Shown: positions 1 to 6,037 of the stretch, piece after piece
How the letters are laid out: the number at the start of each line of letters is the position of its first letter
Numbering within the stretch: the first letter of the stretch is position 1
Assembly (NCBI GenBank): GCA_019242135.1
Contig: JAFAWC010000505.1
Coordinates: 1 to 6,729 of the forward strand
Direction of reading: 5' to 3'
DNA from: Mycobacteriaceae bacterium
GTDB lineage: Bacteria; Actinomycetota; Actinomycetes; Mycobacteriales; Mycobacteriaceae
Length of the DNA stretch: 6,729 nucleotides
The notes under the pieces: generated by a model
What the model was told of the DNA's origin: nothing
The model's database searches: none
What the model saw: only the letters and a program-made list of their open reading frames with translations
Translations under genes and position numbers: made by a program

Positions 1-55
1 AACATCACACGCGCGATTTCGGTGATCCGCTGTGCCCGTGCCAGCAACGTACGTC
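1..55. other. Left-edge flank, no gene assigned
   Basis: These bases lie downstream of fadA4 and hold no coding frame I can assign. In M. tuberculosis (from memory) the next gene on the fadA4 strand is a thioredoxin-like protein (Rv1324), so this may be its upstream region. On the minus strand a TACGTT hexamer at 51-46 fits TANNNT, but there is no recognisable start codon at the right distance, so I do not call a promoter. No hairpin terminator for fadA4 is visible. Confidence 0.3.
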
Positions 56-1237
56 TCAGCCCGCCCGCAGAATCAGCGCGTCACCCTGACCGCCCGCGCC
101 GCACAGCGCAGCAACGCCGTACCCGGAGCCGCGCCGCGCGAGCTCGAGAGCGGCGTGCAAGGTGATCCGGGCACCCGACATGCCGATCGGATGGCCGACC
201 GCGATAGCGCCACCATTGACGTTCACCTTCCGCGGGTCAACGCCCAGCTCCCGGGTGGACGCGAGCGCGACGGCTGCGAAAGCCTCGTTGATCTCGATGA
301 CGTCGAGCTGGTCCACCGAGATGCCCTCCCGGGCGATCGCCTTCTTCACCGCGTTGGCGGGTTGCGACTGCAACGTGGAATCCGGTCCGGCAACCACACC
401 GTGTGCACCGATCTCAACCAGCCACTGCAGCCCGAGCGTCTCTGCCTTCTGCTTGTTCATCACGACCACGGCGGCGGCGCCGTCCGAGATCTGCGACGCC
501 GAGCCGGCGGTAATCGTGCCGTCGGCGCGAAACGCGGGCCTCAAGCCGGCAAGCGACTCCGCCGTTGTGTTGGCGCGGATGCCCTCGTCCTCGGTGAACT
601 CGATCGGATCACCTTTGCGCTGCGGGATTTCGACGGCGACCACTTCATCGGCGAACACGCCGTCCTTCCACGCCGCCGCGGCCCTCTGGTGTGAACGCGC
701 CGCGTAGCAATCCTGCTCGGCACGAGTGAAGTTGTCGGCGGCATTGCGCTGCTCGGTCAGCGCGCCCATCGGCTGATCGGTGAACACGTCATGCAGACCG
801 TCGTACGCCAGGTGATCGAGGACGGTGACGTCGCCGTACCTGTAGCCCGCCCGGCTGCCCATCAACAAATGCGGCGCCGCACTCATCGACTCTTGGCCGC
901 CGGCAACCACCACGTCGAACTCCCCCGCCCGGATCAGCTGGTCGGCCAGCGCGATCGAATCGATCCCGGACAGACACATCTTGTTGATCGTCAGCGCCGG
1001 CACGTCCCAGCCGATTCCCGCGCCCACAGCCGCCTGCCGCGCAGGCATCTGGCCGGCGCCGGCCGTGAGGACCTGGCCCATGATCACGTAGTCGACGAGC
1101 GAAGCGGGCACACCGGCTTTCGCAATAGCCCCCCGGATGGCGATCGCGCCCAGGTCACTGCCCGAATAATCCTTCAGCGAACCCATCAGTTTGCCGATCG
1201 GGGTGCGTGCTCCAGCAACGATGACCGACGTCGTCAT
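56..1237 (-). CDS. fadA4: Acetyl-CoA acetyltransferase (thiolase), FadA4-like
   Basis: A cytosolic thiolase of 393 residues, the usual length for the acetyl-CoA acetyltransferase family. It condenses two acetyl-CoA to acetoacetyl-CoA, or runs in reverse in beta-oxidation. All four catalytic signatures are present: nucleophile Cys88 in NKMCLSG, Asn317 in INEAF, His349 in [11 protein letters not shown], and the second Cys379 in the C-terminal CGAGGQGDA loop. Residues 1-16 ([16 protein letters not shown]) are a typical thiolase N-terminus. I chose the ATG at 1237 because a GGAGGT Shine-Dalgarno sits 4 nt upstream. A TTG 12 nt earlier in frame (1249) overlaps that Shine-Dalgarno and would only add MEVR. 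The gene is divergent from the epimerase and appears intact. The family call is firm. The FadA4 name rests on synteny with Rv1323 recalled from M. tuberculosis, and the preferred chain length cannot be read from sequence alone. Confidence 0.94.
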   Translation of the reverse strand: MTTSVIVAGARTPIGKLMGSLKDYSGSDLGAIAIRGAIAKAGVPASLVDYVIMGQVLTAGAGQMPARQAAVGAGIGWDVPALTINKMCLSGIDSIALADQLIRAGEFDVVVAGGQESMSAAPHLLMGSRAGYRYGDVTVLDHLAYDGLHDVFTDQPMGALTEQRNAADNFTRAEQDCYAARSHQRAAAAWKDGVFADEVVAVEIPQRKGDPIEFTEDEGIRANTTAESLAGLRPAFRADGTITAGSASQISDGAAAVVVMNKQKAETLGLQWLVEIGAHGVVAGPDSTLQSQPANAVKKAIAREGISVDQLDVIEINEAFAAVALASTRELGVDPRKVNVNGGAIAVGHPIGMSGARITLHAALELARRGSGYGVAALCGAGGQGDALILRAG

Positions 1238-1241
1238 GCGG

Positions 1242-1247
1242 ACCTCC
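1242..1247 (-). promoter_or_regulatory. Shine-Dalgarno of fadA4
   Basis: GGAGGT on the minus strand, followed by CCGC and the ATG at 1237. It decides the start: the upstream in-frame TTG at 1249 begins one base before this site, so it would lie inside the ribosome-binding site. Confidence 0.8.
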
Positions 1248-1303
1248 AAGGGGGCGGTTGGGCGCTGTTAGCAACGCACCGGGGAAGCAGAATCTTTCCC
1301 GTC

Positions 1304-1309
1304 AGGTTA
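1304..1309 (-). promoter_or_regulatory. Candidate -10 of fadA4 (TAACCT)
   Basis: TAACCT on the minus strand fits the mycobacterial TANNNT hexamer and would place the transcript start near 1297, giving a leader of about 60 nt that carries the Shine-Dalgarno. No convincing -35 is seen. It overlaps the opposite-strand -10 of the epimerase by two bases. It is weaker than the epimerase site because its distance to the gene does not constrain it. Confidence 0.4.
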
Positions 1310-1313
1310 CCGT
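1308..1313 (+). promoter_or_regulatory. -10 element for leaderless epimerase mRNA (TACCGT)
   Basis: TACCGT fits TANNNT and is followed by exactly six bases before the ATG at 1320. The usual -10 to +1 spacing therefore puts the transcript start on the A of the ATG. No Shine-Dalgarno is present upstream of the gene, which agrees with a leaderless transcript. Confidence 0.6.
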
Positions 1314-1319
1314 TGCGTT

Positions 1320-1790
1320 ATGACCACCGAGCAGGTTGATGCCCGACCCGTTCTCGCCAGCGCGTTGGTGACGGCGCTCGACCACGTCGGCATCGCGGTG
1401 GCAGACCTCGACGCCGCGATCGCGTGGTATCACGACCACCTCGGCATGATTGTGCTGCACGAGGAGGTCAACGACGACCAGGGTATCCGCGAGGCGATGC
1501 TCTCGGTGCGTGGCGCGCCGGTCGGCAGCGCGCAGGTTCAGCTGATGGCGCCGATCGACGACTCGTCCCCGATCGCGAAGTTCCTCGACAAGCGCGGGCC
1601 CGGCCTTCAGCAACTGGCCTACCGCGTCAGCAACATCGACCAGCTCACCAAGCGACTGGACGCGAAGGGCATCCGGCTGCTCTACGACGTGCCGCGGCGC
1701 GGCACCGCCAACTCCAGGATCAACTTCATCCATCCCAAGGATGCCGGCGGTGTGCTAATCGAACTCGTCGAGCCCGCGCCGGAATTCTGA
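1320..1790 (+). CDS. mce: Methylmalonyl-CoA epimerase
   Basis: A 156-residue glyoxalase/VOC-fold protein that interconverts (2S)- and (2R)-methylmalonyl-CoA, linking propionyl-CoA carboxylation to the B12-dependent mutase. Two beta-alpha-beta-beta-beta modules are visible, starting at LDHVGIAVADLDAA (about 20-33) and GLQQLAYRVSNID (95-107), and ending in GGVLIELVEP. By motif comparison with the Propionibacterium shermanii enzyme, metal ligands map to His22, Gln74 (AQVQLMAP) and Glu148 (LIEL), with Glu58 (QGIREAML) matching a catalytic glutamate. The position of the third ligand, a histidine in P. shermanii (GLHH), is Gln98 here. About 20 residues precede the fold. The start at 1320 is supported by the -10 six bases upstream and the absence of any ribosome-binding site. 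The gene is divergent from fadA4 and convergent with the 1795-2118 gene, with 4 bp between the stop codons. The symbol follows mycobacterial usage and is unrelated to the mce import loci. Confidence 0.9.
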   Translation: MTTEQVDARPVLASALVTALDHVGIAVADLDAAIAWYHDHLGMIVLHEEVNDDQGIREAMLSVRGAPVGSAQVQLMAPIDDSSPIAKFLDKRGPGLQQLAYRVSNIDQLTKRLDAKGIRLLYDVPRRGTANSRINFIHPKDAGGVLIELVEPAPEF

Positions 1791-1794
1791 TCAG

Positions 1795-2118
1795 TTAGGA
1801 CCACTTTCGCGTCGGGCTGCGAGTCGCCCGGTGCGTCCAGCACGCGGTGTGCCAGTGTCGCCGGTCCTCCATGAGTCGTTTTCGGTCCCCGTATTCGCGG
1901 CTGGCCTCGCCGTCATCCACCGGCCAAACCACCACATGGGCTGTCCCGATCCGAATCTCATGATCACAGCCCGGGCAGCGGTACGACTTGGCGGCGCGGG
2001 CAGCGGCGATCGAGCGCACCTCATAGTGGTAACCATCAGGCCCGACTTCCACACGACGCGGATCCACGAAGGGGGGCAACGCATTGCGCGACGATTGGCG
2101 CCGAATGCGTCGTCCCAT
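1795..2118 (-). CDS. Small conserved protein with CxxC and WHxxC zinc-type motif
   Basis: A 107-residue protein of unknown function, matching the position of Rv1322 next to nucS. The N-terminus (MGRRIRRQSSR) is strongly basic. The core contains RCPGCDHEI (Cys48, Cys51, His53), then HVVVWP (His61-Pro66), then DRRHWHTACW (His88, His90, Cys93). The Cys-x2-Cys and His-x2-Cys pairs could bind one zinc ion as a ribbon or HNH-like knuckle. Related actinobacterial proteins with the same RCPGCD, HVVxWP and RRHWHxACW layout are, as I recall, often labelled ATP/GTP-binding protein; I see no P-loop and would not repeat that name. The C-terminus is basic. The start at 2118 is supported by a -10 element exactly six bases upstream. 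It lies 23 bp downstream of nucS on the same strand, so it may be read both from its own promoter and by run-on from nucS. No catalytic role can be assigned. Confidence 0.82.
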   Translation of the reverse strand: MGRRIRRQSSRNALPPFVDPRRVEVGPDGYHYEVRSIAAARAAKSYRCPGCDHEIRIGTAHVVVWPVDDGEASREYGDRKRLMEDRRHWHTACWTHRATRSPTRKWS

Positions 2119-2124
2119 TTGGCC

Positions 2125-2130
2125 AGTCTA
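2125..2130 (-). promoter_or_regulatory. -10 element for leaderless 107-aa gene (TAGACT)
   Basis: On the minus strand TAGACT is followed by GGCCAA and then the ATG at 2118, the canonical spacing for a transcript starting at the A of ATG. The site lies in the 23-bp gap after the nucS stop codon, so any upstream promoter contacts would fall at the end of nucS. Confidence 0.6.
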
Positions 2131-2141
2131 GCGGGCGACCA

Positions 2142-2813
2142 TCAGAACAGCCGGTATTCGTCGGTGTCCAGTCCGCGCATCTCATCGTAATCAAGTGTTA
2201 GGCAACGAATTCCACGATCGACGGCAAGTGTGCGGGCCTGCGGCTTGATCTGCTGAGCGGCGAACACCCCGGCGACCGGCGCCAGCAGGCTATCGCGGTT
2301 GAGCAGTTCCAGGTAGCGGGTCAACTGCTCGACCCCGTCGATTTCTCCACGACGCTTGATTTCGACCGCGACCGACCGGCCTTGTTCGTCGCGGCACAAC
2401 AGGTCCACCGGCCCGATCGGCGTCATGTATTCGCGACGCACCAACGTGTAGCCGTTACCGAGAAGTTCGATGTGTTGGGCCAGCAGTTCCTGCAGGTGGG
2501 CCTCGACGCCGTCCTTCACCAGCCCGGGGTCCACTCCGAGCTCGTGGCGGGAGTCGTGCTCGATGTCCTCGATGGTGATGCGCAACCGTTCGCCGGCCTT
2601 GTTCTCGACGACCCACACCGGCGTCGGCCCGTCTGTGGACTCAGTCAGCCAGCACGGCGGGCTCATCCAGTTGAGCGGCTTGTACGCCCCGTCGTCGGCG
2701 TGCACACTCACCGACCCGTCGGCCTTGATCAACAACAACCGGCGTGCGGACGGCAGATGTGCCGTGAGTCGTCCGAGATAGTCGACGGTGCACCGAGCGA
2801 TCACGAGACGCAC
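2142..2813 (-). CDS. nucS: Mismatch-specific endonuclease NucS (EndoMS)
   Basis: NucS makes staggered double-strand cuts at mismatches (mainly G-T, G-G and T-T in characterised homologues). It is the non-canonical mismatch-repair nuclease of actinobacteria, most of which, including mycobacteria, lack MutS and MutL. The 223-residue length is normal. The N-terminal beta-rich domain (about 1-105, opening [16 protein letters not shown]) is the dimerisation and DNA-binding part. The C-terminal RecB-like nuclease carries GPVDLLC (Asp137), AVEIKRRG (Glu151, Lys153) and [10 protein letters not shown] (Gln163), the expected D-ExK active site. The last residues, DEYRLF, fit a C-terminal sliding-clamp-binding tail. 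The GTG start at 2813 is fixed by an in-frame TAG four codons upstream and by a -10 hexamer six bases before it. It is divergent from the cyclase, with 46 bp between start codons, and its orientation relative to alkA-ogt is opposite. Confidence 0.95.
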   Translation of the reverse strand: MRLVIARCTVDYLGRLTAHLPSARRLLLIKADGSVSVHADDGAYKPLNWMSPPCWLTESTDGPTPVWVVENKAGERLRITIEDIEHDSRHELGVDPGLVKDGVEAHLQELLAQHIELLGNGYTLVRREYMTPIGPVDLLCRDEQGRSVAVEIKRRGEIDGVEQLTRYLELLNRDSLLAPVAGVFAAQQIKPQARTLAVDRGIRCLTLDYDEMRGLDTDEYRLF

Positions 2814-2819
2814 GCGTTC

Positions 2820-2825
2820 ACTCTA
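2820..2825 (-). promoter_or_regulatory. -10 element for leaderless nucS mRNA (TAGAGT)
   Basis: On the minus strand TAGAGT is followed by GAACGC and then GTG at 2813, so the transcript is predicted to begin at the G of the start codon. The TAG of this hexamer is also the in-frame stop that limits the upstream end of the reading frame. No Shine-Dalgarno precedes the GTG. Confidence 0.6.
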
Positions 2826-2844
2826 AGGTTCGGACGCCGGCGAT

Positions 2845-2850
2845 TAGGCT
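2845..2850 (+). promoter_or_regulatory. Candidate -10 of the adenylate cyclase gene (TAGGCT)
   Basis: TAGGCT fits TANNNT and ends nine bases before the ATG at 2860. The predicted transcript start is about 2857, leaving a leader of about 3 nt, too short for a ribosome-binding site. Together with the nucS -10 it forms a divergent promoter pair within 46 bp. Confidence 0.5.
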
Positions 2851-2859
2851 GACGCCACC

Positions 2860-4473
2860 ATGGTTGCCAAGGTGTCGGTAGCTCAGCGCCTGGGGCGGTT
2901 GCTGGAGCGTGTCACTCGGCAAAGCGGCCGACTGCCCGAGACTCCGGACTTCGGATCGTGGCTGTTGGGTCGGGCCACAGAGGACCAGCAGCGCCGGCGA
3001 GTCCGCATTCAGGTCATCCTCACCGTGTTCGTGCTGGCCGCTAACCTGCTGGGGATCGCGGTCGCGCTGCTGCTGGTGTCGGCGACGTTTCCGGTCCCGA
3101 GTATCTTCGTCGACGCTCCGGCATGGTTGACGTGGGGAGTCGCTCCCGCCTACATCGCAGCCGCCCTGGTCGTTGGCGTCATCTGGGTGACCCGACGCAC
3201 GGTCGGAGCGCTGCGCTGGGCCGTTGAGGAGAAGCCGCCGAGCCCAGAGGACCAGCGCAACACCTTCCTCGCACCGTGGCGCCTGGCACAGATCCACCTC
3301 GTGCTCTGGGGACTCGGGGCGGCGCTGCTGACCACGCTGTACGGCCTCGTCGATGTGAGGTTCATCCCGCGGTATCTGTTCGCCGTCGGGTTCAGCGGGA
3401 TCGTCGTGTCCACCAGTTGCTACCTTTTCACCGAGTTCGCGCTGCGCCCGGTCGCGGCGCAGGCGCTGGAGGCCGGAAGACCGCCGCGGCGGCTGGCCGC
3501 CGGCATCATGGGGCGGATCATGACGGTCTGGCTGCTGGGTTCGGCCGTCCCGGTCCTCGGCATTGTGCTCGCAGCATTTTTCACACTCACGCTGCGGAAC
3601 CTGACCGAGACCCAGTTCGGGATCGCCGTGCTGATCATCGGAATCATCGCGTTGCTCTTCGGCTTCGTGTTGATGCTGATCGTGTCGTGGCTGACTGCCA
3701 CCCCCGTGCGCGTGGTGCGGGCAGCGTTGAAACGCGTCGAGGAGGGCGACTTTGACAGCAACCTCGTGGTTTTCGACGGCACGGAGTTGGGCGAGCTGCA
3801 GCGGGGCTTCAACGCCATGGTCGACGGGTTGCGTGAACGCGAGCGCGTCCGCGATCTGTTCGGACGGCACGTCGGGCGGGAGGTCGCTGCCGCGGCCGAA
3901 CGGCACGAGCTGGAACTGGGCGGTGAAGAACGCGATGTCGCAGTTCTTTTCGTCGATATCGTCGGCTCGACAGGACTCGTCGGAAGCAAACCCCCGATCG
4001 ACGTGGTGAATCTGCTGAACCGGTTCTTCGCAGTGGTCGTCGAAGAGGTCGATCGCCACCGCGGGTTACTCAACAAGTTCGAGGGTGATGCGACGCTGGC
4101 CATCTTCGGGGCGCCGGTTCGGCTCGATCGGCCCACCGACGATGCACTGGCCGCCGCCCGCGCGGTCGCCCGCCGGCTCAGTGAGGAGGTGCCCGAATGC
4201 CCGGCCGGCATCGGCGTCGCCGCAGGCACCGTGGTCGCGGGCAACGTCGGCGCGTATCAGCGCTACGAATACACCGTCATCGGTGAACCCGTCAACGAGG
4301 CGGCACGGTTGTGCGAGCTGGCCAAATCAGAGCCGAAACGGCTGCTGACGACGGCAACCGCGGTTGAGGCAGCAAGCGAAGATGAGCAACGCCATTGGTC
4401 TTTGGGCGACGAGGTGGTCCTGCGTGGCCACGATAAGCCGACCCGGCTCGCCAAACCGGTGGACGACGAATAA
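2860..4473 (+). CDS. Membrane class IIIb adenylate cyclase with HAMP domain
   Basis: A 537-residue inner-membrane cyclase expected to make cAMP from ATP, of the Rv1318c/Rv1319c/Rv1320c type. After a soluble N-terminus (1-49) there are six hydrophobic segments at about 50-74, 90-111, 141-165, 172-194, 219-244 and 252-279. A HAMP linker follows at about 280-333, containing TPVRVVRAAL and the ELGELQRGFNAMVDGL helix, then the cyclase domain at about 357-490. Catalytic residues are complete: metal-binding Asp366 (LFVDIVGS) and Asp410 (KFEGDATLA), adenine-contacting Lys406 and Thr472, and transition-state Asn479 and Arg483 (GEPVNEAAR). Thr at 472 instead of Asp marks class IIIb. The spacings D366-D410 (44), T472-N479 (7) and N479-R483 (4) match known class III enzymes. 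A short tail follows the cyclase domain. There is no extracellular sensor domain, so the membrane part itself is the likely input. M. tuberculosis carries three tandem paralogues here, as I recall; this window has one. Confidence 0.92.
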   Translation: MVAKVSVAQRLGRLLERVTRQSGRLPETPDFGSWLLGRATEDQQRRRVRIQVILTVFVLAANLLGIAVALLLVSATFPVPSIFVDAPAWLTWGVAPAYIAAALVVGVIWVTRRTVGALRWAVEEKPPSPEDQRNTFLAPWRLAQIHLVLWGLGAALLTTLYGLVDVRFIPRYLFAVGFSGIVVSTSCYLFTEFALRPVAAQALEAGRPPRRLAAGIMGRIMTVWLLGSAVPVLGIVLAAFFTLTLRNLTETQFGIAVLIIGIIALLFGFVLMLIVSWLTATPVRVVRAALKRVEEGDFDSNLVVFDGTELGELQRGFNAMVDGLRERERVRDLFGRHVGREVAAAAERHELELGGEERDVAVLFVDIVGSTGLVGSKPPIDVVNLLNRFFAVVVEEVDRHRGLLNKFEGDATLAIFGAPVRLDRPTDDALAAARAVARRLSEEVPECPAGIGVAAGTVVAGNVGAYQRYEYTVIGEPVNEAARLCELAKSEPKRLLTTATAVEAASEDEQRHWSLGDEVVLRGHDKPTRLAKPVDDE

Positions 4474-4497
4474 GGCGGGCACAGCTGCTGACCGCTA

Positions 4498-4540
4498 TGT
4501 CGGATTTCCGCCAGTCTTGTCGGACGGGGCGTGTAATTCT
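4498..4540 (+). promoter_or_regulatory. alkA-ogt promoter: RecA-NDp/PafBC-like motif with duplicated TGTCGGA
   Basis: The 73-bp gap between the cyclase and alkA contains TTGTCGGAC (4517-4525), eight bases, then TAATTC (4534-4539). This resembles the mycobacterial LexA-independent damage promoter consensus tTGTCRgtg-N8-TAnnnT, with mismatches after TTGTCRG and C instead of T at the last -10 base. Shifting by one gives AATTCT (4535-4540) preceded by an extended-type TGT and followed by six bases before the ATG at 4547. TGTCGGA also occurs at 4498-4504, exactly 20 bp from the copy at 4518-4524. The spacing of the 4517 motif to the -10 (11 bases) is too short for a standard -35, which suits the PafBC-type arrangement. 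The motif match is visible; regulation by PafBC is inferred. Confidence 0.5.
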
Positions 4541-4546
4541 CGATGT

Positions 4547-6037
4547 ATGCACGACGACTTCGACCGGTGCTACCGAGCGATTCAGTCCAAGGACGCCCGG
4601 TTCGACGGCTGGTTCGTGACCGCGGTGCTGACTACCCGGATCTACTGCCGGCCCAGCTGCCCGGCACGTTCGCCGTTCGCGCGCAACGTGCGGTTCTATC
4701 CCACGGCCGCTGCCGCCCAGCGGGCCGGCTTCCGTCCGTGCAAACGGTGCCGCCCTGACGCCTCGCCGGGATCACCGGAATGGAACATTCGCGGCGACGT
4801 AGTGGCACGGGCCATGCGTTTGATCGCCGATGGCACGGTGGACCGGCACGGCGTCGCAGGCCTGGCGGCCACCGTCGGCTACACCCCCCGGCAGCTGGAA
4901 CGGCTTCTTCAGGCCGAGGTCGGGGCGGGCCCGCTCGCCCTGGCTCGCGCGCAACGCACGCAAACGGCGCGGGTGCTGATCGAGACGACTGAACTGCCGT
5001 TCGGTGACATCGCGTTCGCGGCGGGCTTCTCTAGCATCAGGCAGTTCAATGACACCGTCCGCGAGGTGTGCGACGCCACACCGACCGAATTGCGCAACAA
5101 GGCCGCCCGCCGGGTGCCCGCCAACGCCGCACGGGGTACGTCAACAGTGTCACTGCGGTTACCGACACGCGCACCGTTTGCATTCGAGGGGCTGTTCGGA
5201 CATTTGGCGGCGGGTGCGGTCCCCGGCTGCGAAGAGGTGCGAGACGGCGCGTATCGCCGGACCCTCGCACTGCCGTGGGGGCACGCTATCGTCAGCCTGA
5301 CTCCGACGCCTGACCACGTTCGATGCGTCCTGTGGCTGACCGATTTTCGCGACCTGTCCACGGTGATCGCACGCTGCCGCCGCCTACTCGATCTCGACGC
5401 GGACCCCGAGGCGGTCGTCGAGTTCCTGGGCGCGGATCGTGACCTGGCGGCATTGGTCGCGAAGCATCCTGGCCAACGGATTCCGCGCACCGTCGACGAG
5501 CAGGAGCTGGCAGTACGGGCGGTGATCGGCCAGCAGGTATCGATGAAGGCGGCCCGAACCCATTGCGCGAGGATCGTGCTGAGACACGGCACACCGATCG
5601 CTGACCCCAGCGGCGGACTGACCCATGCCTTCCCGACCGTCGAGCAACTCGCAGACCTCGACCCGGCCGTGCTGGCGTTGCCAAAGTCGCGTCAGCGCAG
5701 TGTGATCGGACTCGCCCGTGCGCTGGCTGAGGGCACCGTGACGCTCAGTCCCGGATGTGACTGGCAGCGGGCGCGCCGCCAGTTGCTGGAGTTGCCCGGT
5801 GTCGGGCCGTGGACCACTGAAGTCGTGGCGATGCGGGCGCTGGGCGATCCCGATGCATTCCCGGTGGCCGACGGCGGCGTGCGCGCGGCCGCAAAGCAGC
5901 TCGGACTACCTGTTGACGCTCGGTCATTGAGCGAGCACGGCATGAAGTGGCGACCTTGGCGGTCATATGCGACACAACACCTGTGGGCGACGCTGGATCA
6001 TCCCATCAACCATTGGCCTATCGAGGAGAAAACATGA
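4547..6037 (+). CDS. alkA: Ada-AlkA fusion: methyl-sensing AraC regulator and 3-methyladenine DNA glycosylase
   Basis: A 496-residue three-part protein. Residues 1-80 are the Ada zinc domain that takes methyl groups from phosphotriesters: Cys34 and Cys38 (RIYCRPSC) plus Cys65 and Cys68 (PCKRC), with Cys34 at the methyl-acceptor position. Residues about 83-185 are an AraC-type DNA-binding domain with two helix-turn-helix units, the second around DIAFAAGFSSIRQFNDTVRE. Residues about 195-310 match the AlkA N-terminal beta domain, and about 318-485 the HhH-GPD glycosylase, with hairpin LLELPGVGPWTTEVVAMRAL and catalytic Asp442 in FPVADGGV. The O6-methyltransferase domain of E. coli Ada is absent and is supplied by the adjacent ogt. 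I chose the ATG at 4547 because homology begins at MHDDFDRCYRAI. The same frame stays open back to 4364, but that part lies inside the cyclase gene and has no domain. The length agrees with that I recall for Rv1317c. It probably activates its own operon after methylation. Confidence 0.94.
   Translation: MHDDFDRCYRAIQSKDARFDGWFVTAVLTTRIYCRPSCPARSPFARNVRFYPTAAAAQRAGFRPCKRCRPDASPGSPEWNIRGDVVARAMRLIADGTVDRHGVAGLAATVGYTPRQLERLLQAEVGAGPLALARAQRTQTARVLIETTELPFGDIAFAAGFSSIRQFNDTVREVCDATPTELRNKAARRVPANAARGTSTVSLRLPTRAPFAFEGLFGHLAAGAVPGCEEVRDGAYRRTLALPWGHAIVSLTPTPDHVRCVLWLTDFRDLSTVIARCRRLLDLDADPEAVVEFLGADRDLAALVAKHPGQRIPRTVDEQELAVRAVIGQQVSMKAARTHCARIVLRHGTPIADPSGGLTHAFPTVEQLADLDPAVLALPKSRQRSVIGLARALAEGTVTLSPGCDWQRARRQLLELPGVGPWTTEVVAMRALGDPDAFPVADGGVRAAAKQLGLPVDARSLSEHGMKWRPWRSYATQHLWATLDHPINHWPIEEKT
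6023..6028 (+). promoter_or_regulatory. Shine-Dalgarno of ogt inside alkA
   Basis: GAGGAG lies five bases before the ogt ATG at 6034, within the last codons of alkA. It selects this ATG over the upstream in-frame ATG at 5947, which is buried in alkA, and permits re-initiation by ribosomes finishing alkA. Confidence 0.8.

Noticed and set aside
1281..1300. Short inverted repeat GGGGAAG...CTTTCCC in the fadA4/epimerase gap
   Set aside because: Only five to six pairs with an imperfect centre and no T-run. It is too weak to call a terminator or operator without comparison to relatives.
791..1339. 182-codon plus-strand frame opposite fadA4 crossing the divergent promoter
   Set aside because: It overlaps the thiolase antisense and runs through the start of the epimerase in another frame. 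It is Arg/His rich with no family signature.
1786..1798. TGATCA palindrome at the convergent stops of the epimerase and the 107-aa gene
   Set aside because: Six bases formed by the epimerase stop codon. There is no stem beyond it and no T-run, so it is not a terminator.
2854..2863. GCCACCATGG, identical to the eukaryotic Kozak consensus, at the cyclase start
   Set aside because: Chance in a GC-rich bacterial context. The promoter and gene are bacterial and nothing suggests an engineered cassette.
2818..4059. 413-codon open frame antisense to the cyclase
   Set aside because: It is rich in Asp, His, Gln and Arg repeats with no domain or hydrophobic core, as expected for the complement of a high-GC gene. 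The cyclase frame has complete catalytic motifs, so the antisense frame is a shadow.
3420..4244. 274-codon Ser/Thr/Arg-rich antisense frame in the cyclase
   Set aside because: Low-complexity composition typical of an out-of-frame reading, with no ribosome-binding site and no recognisable fold.
4364..4546. 61-codon N-terminal extension of alkA
   Set aside because: It lies inside the cyclase coding region and its residues resemble no domain. Ada homology begins at the ATG at 4547, which also has promoter support.
5947..6033. 29-codon N-terminal extension of ogt
   Set aside because: It is within alkA and has no homology. The ATG at 6034 has a Shine-Dalgarno and the normal Ogt N-terminus.
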